Positions 33,941 through 45,281 are shown, counted from the first letter of the stretch. The stretch is 64,000 bases of DNA from Escarpia spicata (GCA_963995525.1 OZ023214.1:19675626-19739625), one strand, 5' to 3'. A program made the numbers and translations. Notes: generated by a model from the letters alone, not told the origin.

Positions 33941-34736
33941 ATATAATCCATTTCGCCTTTCAGTATTGGTTCGAACATAATAATACAAACTATACCCCTG
34001 TTCACACAGTAAGATCAATCGAATCATCAACAGATACATCGATTTTGGTGCATTTATGAGCAAATTTGACCGTTACCTTCACTGAAGTGACACTTAACCT
34101 GAATATTTAAGAAAACACAGGAAAAGAATTCGTTATTCTCGAAAACGCCTAAAAGTGGCCTCATTTATGGTTCTACTACTTTTGGTTCTCGAGTTATTGC
34201 ACAACCTTACAACGGACAGTGGCCATCTTGGTTTTGTCCCATATGACCGTCACATAGGGAGCTCAGCTTGGCTCCCATGAAAGAATGAACTGTCACGGCC
34301 ATATCTAACGCTGGTCCAAAAATGGTGATTGTGGAAAGATGTGAACAATTATAAGATTAAGCCCCCTGACTATAGGCCAGTTACAATCTATGGCCTCAGC
34401 TCAAAATGAACTGCATTTTAAAAGGGGTAGGATCCAAGTGTTGCACATTTGGGGTTGGGTCCATTCTCAGTGTTCAACATTACGACAAAATTTATTTTGT
34501 GTACAAAATGTGCATTAAATTTAGGTGCAACTGATTGGAGGATGGAAAAAATTCCTGTGAACAAGAATGTTCAAGACAACTAGGAGGCATTGATCTGTGC
34601 TGTGAAGATGTCAATAACAATTTTTTCAGACCAATAAGAAATAAACATTCCCGTAATTTAACAACATGATATTAGGTCGGGCGGCAAAGATTTTTTTCCC
34701 TTATGCTGTTTGGATTTATACAGCTAAGCTAATCAA
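33941..34736. other. Unannotated spacer between duplicate copies
   Basis: No gene or repeat recognised. Confidence 0.4.
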
Positions 34737-34975
34737 TTATTATACCTGTCAACTCACCCGTGAAATCTGGGAGTTGCCCGGAATATAGGTAAGTCTCCCG
34801 TCTTCGAGACAGCGCGACACCATGGGAGATGTGCCAATACGTGCTGAACCACTGAATTGAAAAACTCCAATAGCAACCACACCAATCTTCTTATGTCAAG
34901 ATCCGAGATATATGGGAAACATGCTGAACCCCTGAGGAATCTCCCAGATTTCAACAAAAAAGTTGGCAGGTATAA
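34737..34975. mobile_element. Candidate MITE with inverted ends
   Basis: ATTATACCTGTCAACT..GAAATCTGGGAG at the left mirrors GATTTCAACAAAAAAGTTGG and CAGGTATAAAT at the right. Copy 1 of the duplication has only the right half (near 31550-31590), so the duplication boundary falls inside this unit. Confidence 0.4.
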
Positions 34976-35208
34976 ATTATATATTTTCCTTGTTATGTTG
35001 TAACTTCTAGGGTCAGGTATGTTTAAAGTGTGAGACGAGTATCCAAAAATAAAAATAAATTATTCTGGTACGATTTAACCATGGGAGTAGAATCTCATCT
35101 TTAGACACATCTGCCCGATTCACAGTGTGAACGTTGTTGTTGTTTACACTTGTCTTTGACGTGAATAATACAGACGGCTTATTGAACACAACAATGTAAT
35201 CGACTTAC

Positions 35209-35298
35209 TTTAACATATAGTGCCATCAAACATATAACCGTACGAGCATGTCGTACATTGATCAGCAGTGGTGCAGGAATCACAGATGTCAGCACAAG
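35209..35298 (-). pseudogene. Cysteine-rich (furin-like) exon A, copy 2, ending in a stop
   Basis: 90 nt, phase 1 on both sides, acceptor CTTCCAG, donor A|GTAAGT. It reads the full C-A-D-I-C-D-S-C...S-Y-G-Y-M-F-D-G-T-I-C module. Its last codon is TAA where copy 1 has TCA, so translation would stop here. If the TAA is genuine, this copy also cannot feed the downstream exons. Confidence 0.6.
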
Positions 35299-35727
35299 CT
35301 GGAAGCAGAAGAACTTGGCATTACACCCAGAATTGTATGTGGTTCACAGAAACACTGCGACGTCTCAGCAGCATTCGGATCCACAGCGACATACAGCAAG
35401 AATGCAAGGCAACCGGATAACATTTACATGTTTCCGCTGTACAGCTAGTCTTTGTTCTCCAATGTAGAATATATTAAATGTGTGATATAGATTTGAATAT
35501 GCTTTTGCAGCACAGCATTTGAATTTTTGAGTGCTTTGTGCTATTCCACTAATAATGCAGTTGTTTGTATTGGACTCCCCACGATAATTTAGTGTAGGGA
35601 AGGACATCACTGCAAACTCAACAAACCATTTTGTCTAGTGGTGTTGCACCACCAGCACAACGTACAAATAACCAATGTTGAAGTTGAACGTGTATTAATA
35701 TCAAACACTGTAGAATGCAATACATAC

Positions 35728-35829
35728 CTTTACATGTCTTTGAAGTACTGTCATAAACTAAGGGTGACTTGCAAGAGTCATTGTCACACATGTTTGCCAC
35801 AGAACACTTGGAGCAGTCAGCCACACATT
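35728..35829 (-). CDS. Cysteine-rich exon B, copy 2, intact
   Basis: 102 nt, acceptor GTTGTAG, donor G|GTATGT. It encodes CVADCSKCSVANMCDNDSCK, then SPLVYDSTSKTC. The six Cys have C-x3-C-x2-C-x5-C-x4-C-x12-C spacing, like a furin or growth-factor-receptor cysteine-rich repeat. The phase 1-1 symmetry makes the exon shuffle-competent, and its end joins exon A in frame. A secreted or membrane extracellular protein is likely. The gene is unnamed. Confidence 0.6.
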
Positions 35830-35909
35830 CTACAACAAGCAAATAAACATCAGTTGAGCAGTCACAACAAGGAACAGTAGATGACATGGTCTCTCAAGAC
35901 AGACATCAG

Positions 35910-36052
35910 CCAGAGGGAGAGCGAGGGAGAGCGAGGGAGAGAGAGGAAGAGGGAGGCAGAGGGAGGTGGAGAAACAGAGGTGGAGAGAGAGAGCGAGGGG
36001 GAGAGAGAGGGGAGAGAGAGAGGGATGGAGAATGATGGAGAGGAAGAGAGAC
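35910..36052. repeat. (GA)n-rich microsatellite, copy 2
   Basis: Shorter counterpart of 32568-32785 in the same relative position. Confidence 0.9.
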
Positions 36053-36351
36053 AGACATACATAACATATAACATTCACATATTGCAGACATTTCATTACC
36101 ATCTTTCTGGTAGATGTTTAATGATCATTCCACCTCGATCCAAGAAGTCTCGCGGGACTAACCCTACCCTGTCGCCCCCTTACGCTAACATATCATAACA
36201 ACATATGACACATTATTGTCAACTTTTGTGTAGTGGACTGCATGGAACAGTACACAAGCCTTAGAGAAACGATGTTCTCGCTGACTGCAGATCCGTAGTC
36301 CTTCGCTCAGTTCACATGCAGTGCATTGAGCGAATTGATGTGCACATCAGC

Positions 36352-37737
36352 CAGACCTGGGGCGGAAGTACTCGGTACTCGTGTACTCGAGTACATTTTT
36401 GAAGTACTCGTACTCGTACTCACAAAACTTATGGGTCATGTACTCATACTCGTACTCATTGTACTCAGATTTTACGAGTACATTACGAGTACATCTGAGT
36501 ACTTTCTCAATATATACTGGGAACAATTAATTTATTTGCAGTTATAAAATCAAACTTTCCTGAAATATTTAAATGCTCAACTATTTTTTTAAATACTTTG
36601 TTATTTCACATAGAATGCCACCTTGCCATCCCTACACATAGTACATCCTCATTCTCTGATAGCCATGAGTCCATGACTATGATACCCTAACATGGCAACA
36701 GGCAGCATCTTTCCCCAGTCAGAAACACCCTGTTAAGCAAACAATAATTGTAGGCTATCAGTTCAGGCCATAAAACTGTTTAATCAAGCCACCAGGATGT
36801 CCATACAGAGCCAACTACTCATAGCAGTTAACCCACCTGTTAGACAGGGAATGCATTTAATGTAGTCTGGAGACCATGCCACTTGGCACTGGCAGACAGT
36901 GCTAACTGCTAAGAACAAGAACTGCCAGTCTTCCTCTGTAGAAGTAAGGTGGCTCAAGTCAGACTTCACCCTACACTAATATAATCTGGTGCCAACTTAG
37001 TGTGACACCAGTGAAGCCATGTGGCATGATAGTCTAGGTCAGAGAGAACACACACTGAGGGAGCAGAGATAAGAGAAATGCTAAACAAAGACATGTAGCC
37101 AGTGGGATGCCAGGTAACAAATCCTCCTGTTGGTTGCTTTGTTTTACATGCTTAACCTGGAGACAACCAGCAAAGTTCAATGATTGGCTGGGGGTATCCA
37201 CTGGTCAGTCTCTTTTACCCACTCATTTGTGATCATTAAAGACAGATATCAACTTGATTGGCTAAGTTTTTTTCTCAAATGTAAATCGTACTTTATGATT
37301 GGTTTACGTGTGCCTAGTTGGTCGGTGACTCAATATTGCCCCTAGATATATCATGACAGTGATACCACATGCCTACATTGCAGAGAGATCTACTACATTG
37401 TCGATTAAGTTAATTGGAGTATTGTTTGTTCAACTTTGTTGCAAGAGCTGAAGTATAAAACTAGTACTAGTAGCATGTCGACTGTACTTAGCCATTTTAT
37501 GATACCACCTAACTCCACAGGGAATGTGTTAGGGAAATGCAAATACTGTAAGATCGAGATAAAAGGCCACATGAAAATAATTTTGCAATACGTTATTATT
37601 TAATATTTATATTTACAAAAATGTACTTGTACTCGTACTCATGAGAATGTACTCGTACTCAGCTTTTAGTAATGTACTCGTACTCGTCCATCGTCAAAGT
37701 ACTCGTACTCGTGAAAATGTACTCGGCCCCAGGTCTG
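36352..37737. mobile_element. hAT-type transposon, 1386 bp, with 8-bp target duplication
   Basis: Ends CAGACCTGGGGC / GCCCCAGGTCTG. Perfect 8-bp duplications ACATCAGC lie at 36344-36351 and 37738-37745. The subterminal regions are arrays of GTACTCGTACTC words. Copy 1 of the segmental duplication carries the empty site TCATCAGC at 33070-33077. It contains only a BED-finger fragment and no DDE transposase, so it is a deletion derivative. Confidence 0.95.
37475..37603 (+). pseudogene. BED-type zinc finger fragment of hAT transposase
   Basis: A 42-codon frame opens MSTVLSHFMIPPN and contains VLGKCKYCKIEIKGHM, the C-x2-C half of a BED finger, the usual N-terminal DNA-binding domain of hAT transposases. 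The distal His/Cys half is missing and the frame ends at TAA. Confidence 0.65.
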
Positions 37738-37745
37738 ACATCAGC

Positions 37746-38110
37746 AAGACATGTGGTTCTGCAACTGTCAACAATGCAAGGCATCAACGCTTCTCCAATG
37801 GCAGTCGTCAATGACCCAGGCCGCCCTCTATGATCAAGAAGTACTTGTTTCAAACCTCTTTCATCTGCAAGCAGTCAACCGCTAGCAACCAGGCAAACAA
37901 CGCTGTGTTTGGTCAATAGGGATGGTAACAGGATGAGCACAGCAACCAATGGCTTCCTTTCTGGTCCACTCTCGCTGTCGCAAGTATGGCTTGTGCCCTC
38001 CTCCTACATGGTGGATGCATGAAATGTGCAAGGGCAATTGAAAGAACTGCAGGGCAGGCCTTCATTGCACGGCATTGTGCAAGTGCGAGGGTGGCTTCCT
38101 AAACAATGAT
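37746..38110 (+). pseudogene. Transposon-associated gene fragment with CXC-type end, copy 2
   Basis: Paralogue of 33090-33437, further decayed (for example a 6-bp deletion near 37832). It ends with the same CTTCCTAAACAATGATGG phrase. Confidence 0.55.
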
Positions 38111-38306
38111 GGCAAAGATGCTAACCATTGAACTTCTACTAATGGATAGAAGGATGGTCGGATGATGGATGCTATTGTTTAGGAACATTCATTGCAGGTT
38201 TCGTTTCGACCCATTGAAGCAATGATTCTGAACTATAAAAAAATTATATGTTCACAATAACGGTTGAAAAAATATCAGTGAATTTGTGGATCTAATTGAC
38301 ATATCA

Positions 38307-38761
38307 TTGGATCATTCCCATGTCAAATCAATCATTTTTAGGCCATTTTTGCATCACCCGACTCCAATTTTGATTAAATTTAGCACAGTTGTTGGCGCAC
38401 ATGAGAATATCCAAATAATTTTTTTTTAAATCTAGGTCAAGTATTATTTATGATATAAGTCACTGAACTTTGACCTGAATCGCATACTGAATGTCACAAT
38501 AATGCCCATAACTCTGCTGTTAACAAAAGCTAGAAAAGCAAGCAATACATAATTGGAAAGCCAATAAACAAGCGCACATAAGTATAACATAAATAAAAAT
38601 ATAATAATTTGACTTTTGACCTCAGATACCCAAAAACGTGTCCTCCGATTTTATTTTTTATTTTTTATACAGTATCCTATACTATTGCAGAAGTATCCAT
38701 GAAAATATTAGAGTGGGCAAATAATAATGTTCAGAGATACATTAAATTGAGTACACCCGGT
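38307..38761. repeat. Left long terminal inverted repeat
   Basis: Matches the reverse complement of 53186-53641 through ACAGTATCCTATACTATTGC and ends near ATTAAATTGAGTACACC. A third copy of the right-hand end is at 55440-55877. Confidence 0.85.
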
Positions 38762-39329
38762 TATGACAAATTGTACCAGGATGGCACAGGATAACTCACT
38801 TCAAAGATACAGTACTACCTCTGCTGTGTAAATCCAAATATATATGCTTACTAATTATACAATTGTTATTCAATACACCAGGGATTAATGTTATGCAATA
38901 AGCCACCAGAGGGACTAGATCATGCACATGTACATGTCTCCTATGTCTGTAATTTTATGTGATTGGTGGCATATAGAGCAACATTCAAACATTACAAATG
39001 AACAAATTTGATAGCATATTACATATGGTAACCATTACAAATTGAATTGTATTGACAATTGCTCAGCTTCATGTGTGATGATTGCAGTTTCATTTGACTG
39101 AGAGATAATATATGAGACTCATGCATATTCATTGCACATGTGCGTGATACTACAGAAACTGCTATGAAATAACTATTTAGTCAGCCTGTAACCATCAAGT
39201 CTACTAGTGACGGTGTACTGATCCACTAAAATAGCACCCGGACAAAACTTGCGAAATGTTTCTGCAGAACTGGTTTCAAGAAACTAACATTGGGTTTGAC
39301 CACACAACATTAGCTGTGCAGACAATGTT
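38762..39329. other. Transposon interior, non-coding
   Basis: Between the left inverted repeat and the first recognisable codons. Nothing else seen. Confidence 0.5.
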
Positions 39330-40190
39330 GTGAAAAGCTGGAATCACATATACTGATCAAGAAAGAACAGTTTTTGAAGAGCATGAACTGTCAATACTCA
39401 ATGAATCATTGGATATTTTTGGTGAATCCCCACTCTCAAAATGAAAGTTAGGCCAGGAATCCTATTCTGCAAGAAAGGTGCAAAAAATTAACAGCAGTGG
39501 TGAAGAAGGTAAAATTAGTTGCATCTGAGAAATTTTTTGAACATGAGAAAACAGCTACTTCCGGTGAGAAAGACTGGTGAAATGATGGCACAGTTAAAGG
39601 ACAATTTCCGGAAAACAGACAAGAGAAGCGAAAAGATCAAATTATTGACCGTGATCCCAAAAAGTTGGAGCATCCGGAAAACAGCAACACTCTTCAACAC
39701 ATCATACCTCATTTAGTCATTGCAAACAGAGAAAACATTTAGTGAAAGAGAAAGGCATCATGAGTGATCCAGATCCCAAACCAGGAAAAAGCCTGTCCTC
39801 TGAAACCATCCAGTTTGTGGAAGCATTCTATTCTATTCTATGAGAGAAAAGACTTTGTCTCTATCTGTGTTCATGGTGAATGAGTCCATAAGCAAAAGCA
39901 ACTAGTTCTTTGTAACTTTGCATTTGCACAATTCATCAGAATGGACAAAATTAATGATGGTTGGTGCAAAACTCAGCAAACTTAGCAAAAATTATCACAT
40001 CCCACTTGTTCACTACAACCATTGTCTTTCACAACTACGATGTAATCCACCAAGTCACGAATGCTTTCTACAAAAATGTGTGATGACTCAGGTAATTTGA
40101 ATGATGAATGACTACGAATTACATTTGACAGCCAGGTAATCAAGGAAATTAAATTTTTTAAATGGATAACTACTGATTGATCAACACTAC
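39330..40190 (+). pseudogene. Transposon protein, N-terminal and middle parts, broken
   Basis: Blocks in order: EHELSILNESLDIFGESPLS; KIKLLTVIPKSWSIRKTATL; VKEKGIMSDPDPKPGKSL; KDFVSICVHGE; CTIHQN; TKLMMVGAKLSKL; LRCNPPSHECF. This series is familiar from a large family of uncharacterised repeat-encoded proteins in cnidarians, arthropods and fish, but I cannot name its superfamily. Frameshifts, stops and a deletion before CTIHQN show decay. The frame is interrupted at 40190 by the LTR element. Confidence 0.65.
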
Positions 40191-41660
40191 TGTCACAAAA
40201 TCGAGTGTAAGTATCAATAAATTAATAAATTGGCGGTACCAGATTTGACATAGCAAGTTATAGGTTCAGGTGCACTAGGATTCGGAGTGAACGAGAGACA
40301 TAACGTGACATCAGATATGTAAGTACGAGAAGCCAACTGGCATTCCCATTTAATACATCAACAACAAATATATGCGGTTCAATGATAGTTGGCCAACCGT
40401 TACTCTGCTATGACATTATATTTATAACATCATACAATGTACTCGACGAGTATGCATCCAAATACGAATTTACATGGGAGACAGTATAAACAGCTGGTCA
40501 CTTACATGAAGACGGGTATACACCGTTGTAAAGTCTATGAACTGTAACCAACGAATGTCTCGTGATGTGCGAATGTCAACGTTCGCATCGGTCGGCGAGA
40601 TGTCAGGACGAAGTTGAAAGTCGTTCGGCGTTCGGCGAACGAATGTCGATTCCACGCGAATCACCAGGCGACAACACGGTAACGATGTCACGACGTTGGC
40701 GATGTCGAGAAGGTCTGTCACGAAGTCTGTGTTATGACAGCTAGCAGACGAAACGGTGGTGGCCTCGCATTCGAAGATCACGTCAAAACGGAACAACAGT
40801 CGGTTATCGCTCAGTCTTCTTCAACGCGTGAGAAGTGCAGCGTCTCACAACTAATCAGTACTGTTGGAATCGTAGAAGTATTTACTACAGGCGTTGGGCG
40901 GACACACGATTCAGCCCAATTCCTGGAGACGAGAGTGCAACACTTTCTTCTGCTCAAATGTTCGTCTGGCCTCGAATGGCCGTCCTGCCCTTATTTAGCT
41001 TGATGGCCGGAAGTTAGTCTGACCAATTAAAACACTTAATACAAATTAAAGTCGCTTAAAAAACCAGCTCCCGAAACCTTTCACACATCGAAGCAATCCA
41101 TTCAACTCGCTGAGTTCAAAATAGATATTGCGAGCTAAACGTCTGGCTATATAAGTGCTCATACAATCTTAAACTTACGTGAATTACTTACATAATTAAT
41201 ATCACTGGATTCCCTGAATCGAGCCGGATACCACAATATTCATCGTACATTCCAACTCTCATGAATGAATCCATAATTTTAATAAAACACGCACTCTATT
41301 CATAAGCTAGGAGTGACCCTAGTGTTTTTCACACCTACATTTCAGTAAACAACTTTTATAAGTTCATAATATAATCTTCTTATAACCACAACATAAGTAA
41401 TTTGACAGGTCACCATATTACCAGTCATATTAAATAATTTCTACTGGTACCAAATTTGGTATACCTAACCGTAGAATCAGTGGTGTACGCTAAAAAATGA
41501 AATTAATTAAATCTGCTCGTCGGCAGTTAAAACGTTACACGCCTTAATCGCCAGAGGGCACCAGCGTGTACCTCCGTGACAATACATACCAGAGATGGCA
41601 GCACCATCAAAACCACTGTTCTAAAGCCTAATTAAATTCTATACAAACCACTTTGTGACA
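40191..41660 (-). repeat. 3' LTR (left copy), 1470 bp
   Basis: TG...CA bounded. The TATA word of the 5' LTR (48258-48264) reads TAAATAA here (40991-40997). Short open frames inside the LTR have no homology. Confidence 0.93.
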
Positions 41661-42022
41661 TTACCCCGGCCTTTAAGAATTTAATCTGCGCCAATCTGCG
41701 TCAAATATCTTCCTAATGTTGAGCTGTTTTGTCACATTTAATTAGCGTATTATCCGCCCCACCTATTCTTTCAAGCGTGAACACTTCTCATATTAGAAAT
41801 CATCAACAAACAAAAAAATACACTTAGTGAGACAAGGCAGTGTCAACTGATTAATAGGCCTTCCTTACATAAGTAATACTAATCAAACAGGAATTATACT
41901 CCGGAGGGGAGGGTTGTATACACGAGTACCTACCCTGCTTTCACAAACGAAACATTGTTAATGAAATAACATTTCTAGTTAATCATACAATGCTAACTCA
42001 GTCTGAACGCTACAATACCCGC
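41661..42022 (-). other. 3' untranslated region and polypurine tract of the LTR element
   Basis: On the minus strand the region ends TTAAAGGCCGGGGTAA directly against the LTR, the expected place for the plus-strand primer. No coding content. Confidence 0.7.
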
Positions 42023-43852
42023 CTAGGTTTCCTTGACATACTGCCGGCTAAGAAAGTGTGCTCCTACATTCTCCTTTCCAGGAATAGCTTCTATCCGAAA
42101 CCTATAAGGTTGAAGTTTCAAAGCCCATCGAATTAACCTGGGATTTGATAATCGGGCCGTACGGAGGAAAGCTAACGGTTGATGATCCGTTTGAAGTACA
42201 AACATCTGGCCATACAAATAGTTTGAGAACTTCTCGAGAGCCCATACGATAGCGAGGCACTCTCGCTCGATCACAGCGTAGGCCATCTGGGCCGCAGACA
42301 ACTTCTTGCTTGCATAAGCTACCGGGAAATATTTTCCTTCATACTCCTGGAGCAATACAGCTACTACACCGGTATCTGTACGAAGCACAAAGGGGCGATC
42401 AAAATCGGGGAGCTTCAGTATGGGAGCATTACACATCATAGCTTTCATTTCTGTGAAAGCACGGTCGGCATCGGCCGACCAAATTACTCGGGTGGGCTGA
42501 CCTTTCTTTGTAAGATTTGTCAGAGGGGTAGCTACCGTCGCGAAATTCGGAATGAACTTACGATAATATCCAGTCAACCCAAGAAAAGAACGAACTTGGC
42601 TGACTGTTCGAGGGACGGGAGCGTCCCGTATTCGCTCTACCTTATCTTCCTGTGTCATGAGTTGCCCTTCTCCTATTTGGTGACCCACGAAATCTATCCT
42701 GCGGTAACCAAAACAACACTTTGACGGTTTAACCGTGACCCCTGCCTCTCTGAGTCGAGTGAACACCTGGCAGAGTACATTTAGGTGTTCTGGCCAAGTC
42801 TGTGTGTGGACCACGATGTCATCCACATAGTTGTCTACACCCTTTATGCCCAACAATAGTTTCCTCATCATGCGACTGTATGTTGCGCCTGCATTAACTA
42901 ACCCAAAAGGCATACGCAGAAACTGAAATAGGCCCGAGGGGGTAGAAAATGCAGTTTTCTCCCTATCGTTGGCATTCATGATTATTTGCCAATAGCCTTT
43001 GGAACAATCCAGCTTGCTGAAAATACAGTCTTTGGAGAGAGAAGCAAATATTGCCTCAGGGTCAGGCATAGGTTCCGCATCGAAAGTAGTTGCGCAGTTT
43101 AATTTGCGGAAATCAACTACAGGACGATTTGTCCCATCTTTCTTTCGAACTAGTAGAAGGGGGGAACAATAGGGTGATGCGGAGTGTTCGATCACCCCAA
43201 GCTTAAGCATCTTATCCACTTCCTCAACTACCTCGGGCACTTTTGCATAAGGTATTGGATACTGCTTTACCCGAATAGGTTTAGTGGTGTCTAGTTTAAT
43301 GGAATGTTCGGCTAAACTAGTACACCCTGGCTTATCAGAGAATACCTCATCAAATTCCTCAATTAGTTGCCCTATCTGACCAACTTGCAACTTGCTAAGT
43401 CCTGATGCTAGGGATACATCCTTGCCACTCTCTACACGTCCTTCTAGTAAAGGTTGCACCTCCAATGAGGGATCATCCTCAGGATTGAGGATGGCGGTAA
43501 CTGCAGCGGCATACTCAGTCCTAGCTACGTACTCCTTTAGCATATTCACGTGGAATAGTCGCAGGACGTTTCCTACTCTGATTTGATAATCGTTAATCCC
43601 TACCTTCTTAACTACTTTGTAGGGGCCCTTCCACTGCATAAGTAGTTTGTTGTGGTCAGTCGGCAACAGAACTAACACTTGGTGCCCTACTTCAAGGGTG
43701 CGTTCTTTTGACTTCTTGTCAAAATGCTTCTTGTATCGTACTTGGGACGAAAACAAGTGGTCCCTTGCCATTTTACATGTATCTTCGATACGATTTCTTA
43801 ACTCTAACACGTACTGGTACGTTACCCTGGTCTCACTATCAGGGGGGGTCAT
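42023..43852 (-). CDS. pol: pol, distal part: integrase C-terminus, RT and RNase H (609 aa)
   Basis: Residues about 1-110 are the C-terminal end of integrase with the GPY/F module (WKGPYKVVKKVG and FHVNMLK). RT covers about 195-395 with KLGVIEHSASPYCSPLLLV, FSKLDCSKGYWQI, LRMPFGLVNAGATY and YVDDIVV (Y342). RNase H covers about 470-600 (LRTDTGVVAVLLQ, YAVIERECLAIVWAL, TDHQPL). Integrase and RT are read in one open frame, which proves the IN-RT order. The A-D-x-L-S-R motif near the end reads A-H-F-L-S-R, losing an acidic residue. The ATG start is not necessarily real: the frame joins the upstream ORF across a C7 run. Confidence 0.93.
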   Translation of the reverse strand: MTPPDSETRVTYQYVLELRNRIEDTCKMARDHLFSSQVRYKKHFDKKSKERTLEVGHQVLVLLPTDHNKLLMQWKGPYKVVKKVGINDYQIRVGNVLRLFHVNMLKEYVARTEYAAAVTAILNPEDDPSLEVQPLLEGRVESGKDVSLASGLSKLQVGQIGQLIEEFDEVFSDKPGCTSLAEHSIKLDTTKPIRVKQYPIPYAKVPEVVEEVDKMLKLGVIEHSASPYCSPLLLVRKKDGTNRPVVDFRKLNCATTFDAEPMPDPEAIFASLSKDCIFSKLDCSKGYWQIIMNANDREKTAFSTPSGLFQFLRMPFGLVNAGATYSRMMRKLLLGIKGVDNYVDDIVVHTQTWPEHLNVLCQVFTRLREAGVTVKPSKCCFGYRRIDFVGHQIGEGQLMTQEDKVERIRDAPVPRTVSQVRSFLGLTGYYRKFIPNFATVATPLTNLTKKGQPTRVIWSADADRAFTEMKAMMCNAPILKLPDFDRPFVLRTDTGVVAVLLQEYEGKYFPVAYASKKLSAAQMAYAVIERECLAIVWALEKFSNYLYGQMFVLQTDHQPLAFLRTARLSNPRLIRWALKLQPYRFRIEAIPGKENVGAHFLSRQYVKET

Positions 43853-45278
43853 CCTCCCATAACTCTTTCAGGATTGCCATGGGCCCCCTGACTGTTCTTC
43901 CGTATAGTAGTTCGAAGGGGGAGAAACGGGTACTCTCCTGAGGAGTTTCTCGATATGCGAAGAGCAGAGGTTCAATGTACCGATCCCAATCTCGGGGTCG
44001 CTCGGCACACATCCTAACTAACATCTTCTTGAGCGTACCATTGAACCTCTCGACAAGACCGTTAGCCATCGGGTGATACGGGGTGGAGTGCACTTGTTGT
44101 ATCGACATCAGACGGGCTATCTCTCTCATCAAACCTGACACAAATTGCGGTCCGTTATCACTTAGGATCTCGCGAGGGAAACCTACCCGGGTGAATATCG
44201 ACAATAGCGCCTCTGCTACAGCCTCGGTCGTAGTCGAAATTAGGGGGACTGCTTCTGGGTACCGGGTGGCACAGTCAACTAGCGTTAACACCCATCTATG
44301 ATGTTTATCCGTGGGGGGAGATAAGGGGCCTATCAGGTCGATAGCTACTTTCTCGAAAGGCACCCCCACTAACGGCATAAGTTCCACCGGGGCGACCTTT
44401 ACTTTACCCTTATGAACCGTTCTCTGACATATGTCACAAGACTGACAGTACCTGGTTATGTCACCGAAAATTCCTGGCCAAAAGAAATTTCTCAGGATAC
44501 GGTCAGAGGTTCTTTTGACACCTAGGTGACCTGCCAATATAGCCTCGTGGCCCAAGCATAGAATTTGCTTGCGATATTCTGAGGGGACCACAAGCTGGTT
44601 CCACTCTTCCAGTCCTTCTCGCCATTGAAAATGCCTGTACAACAAATCCCCTTTCACTAAGTAGTGACTCGATTGAGTGTCTTCATCCTGAGAACACCTG
44701 ATTTTGGCAAAACATGCCTTCAAAGTAGGGTCCTTCTTCTGTGCCAGCCGGAAAGCTTCCGCTGAAATGTTTACATGCTCTACCTCGGGCACGCGTAGGG
44801 GGAGTCGATCCTTATTTCGTTGTATAGCCTGATTACGAGTTTCTACCACTCCTGCTACAACATCTTCAGGATCTATCTGTCTAGTCTCCTGCACCTCAGC
44901 AACCTTACTGGGCACGTCAACAATCTTCCCTGGATCTACCTGGTCGGGGCATGACTCCATTTCTCCATGGATATTGGCGTGAACTCCTGTCACATTGCCA
45001 ATGATCACATCGCAAATAGGATTGTCGACACAGAGTACCTCAGTTTCCCCGGTAAACACTGGTGACTCTATGTAGCACCGGGCTACAGGGACTGATAATG
45101 ATATAGTTGAACGGTCTAGCATGACAAGGATCTTCTTATGTTTAGTTAATTGATCTGGGTTAACTAGATCTCTCTTAACTACAATCCCACTACATCCTGT
45201 GTCTCTTAGAACCTCAACTGGTTTCTCATTCAGTCTGCCACGCATCACTGGTAAGTTAGGGTAGGTGTGATTACACAC
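43839..45278 (-). CDS. pol: pol, proximal part: aspartic protease and integrase core (479 aa)
   Basis: Residues about 10-100 form a retroviral-type aspartic protease (VEVLRDTGCSGIVV with catalytic D26). Residues about 235-285 are the integrase zinc module (H244/H251, C281-x2-C284, FFWPG). The catalytic core has D314 (VAIDLIGPL), D374 (LSDNGPQF) and E410 (GLVERFNG). The frame begins after the gag stop in the same frame, with no ATG: its first usable codon is GTG at 45278. It ends in a run of seven C at 43842-43848, after which the next ORF is offset by one base. That looks like a single-base indel in a homopolymer. Confidence 0.92.
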   Translation of the reverse strand: MCNHTYPNLPVMRGRLNEKPVEVLRDTGCSGIVVKRDLVNPDQLTKHKKILVMLDRSTISLSVPVARCYIESPVFTGETEVLCVDNPICDVIIGNVTGVHANIHGEMESCPDQVDPGKIVDVPSKVAEVQETRQIDPEDVVAGVVETRNQAIQRNKDRLPLRVPEVEHVNISAEAFRLAQKKDPTLKACFAKIRCSQDEDTQSSHYLVKGDLLYRHFQWREGLEEWNQLVVPSEYRKQILCLGHEAILAGHLGVKRTSDRILRNFFWPGIFGDITRYCQSCDICQRTVHKGKVKVAPVELMPLVGVPFEKVAIDLIGPLSPPTDKHHRWVLTLVDCATRYPEAVPLISTTTEAVAEALLSIFTRVGFPREILSDNGPQFVSGLMREIARLMSIQQVHSTPYHPMANGLVERFNGTLKKMLVRMCAERPRDWDRYIEPLLFAYRETPQESTRFSPFELLYGRTVRGPMAILKELWEDDPP

Positions 45279-45281
45279 ACA

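Larger units (their letters stand above)
34863..38306. repeat. Segmental duplication, copy 2 (left part)
   Basis: Matches 31476-33700 apart from a 1386-bp hAT insertion. After 38306 the homology is interrupted by the long-TIR transposon and resumes at 53642-53762. Confidence 0.9.

Noticed and set aside
40734..41017. Conserved plus-strand ORFs in both LTRs (also 48001-48284)
   Set aside because: They are identical only because LTRs are identical; antisense to the element and without homology.
43839..43852. Programmed ribosomal frameshift between pol ORFs
   Set aside because: A simple C-homopolymer indel explains it, and no slippery heptamer plus downstream structure was recognised.
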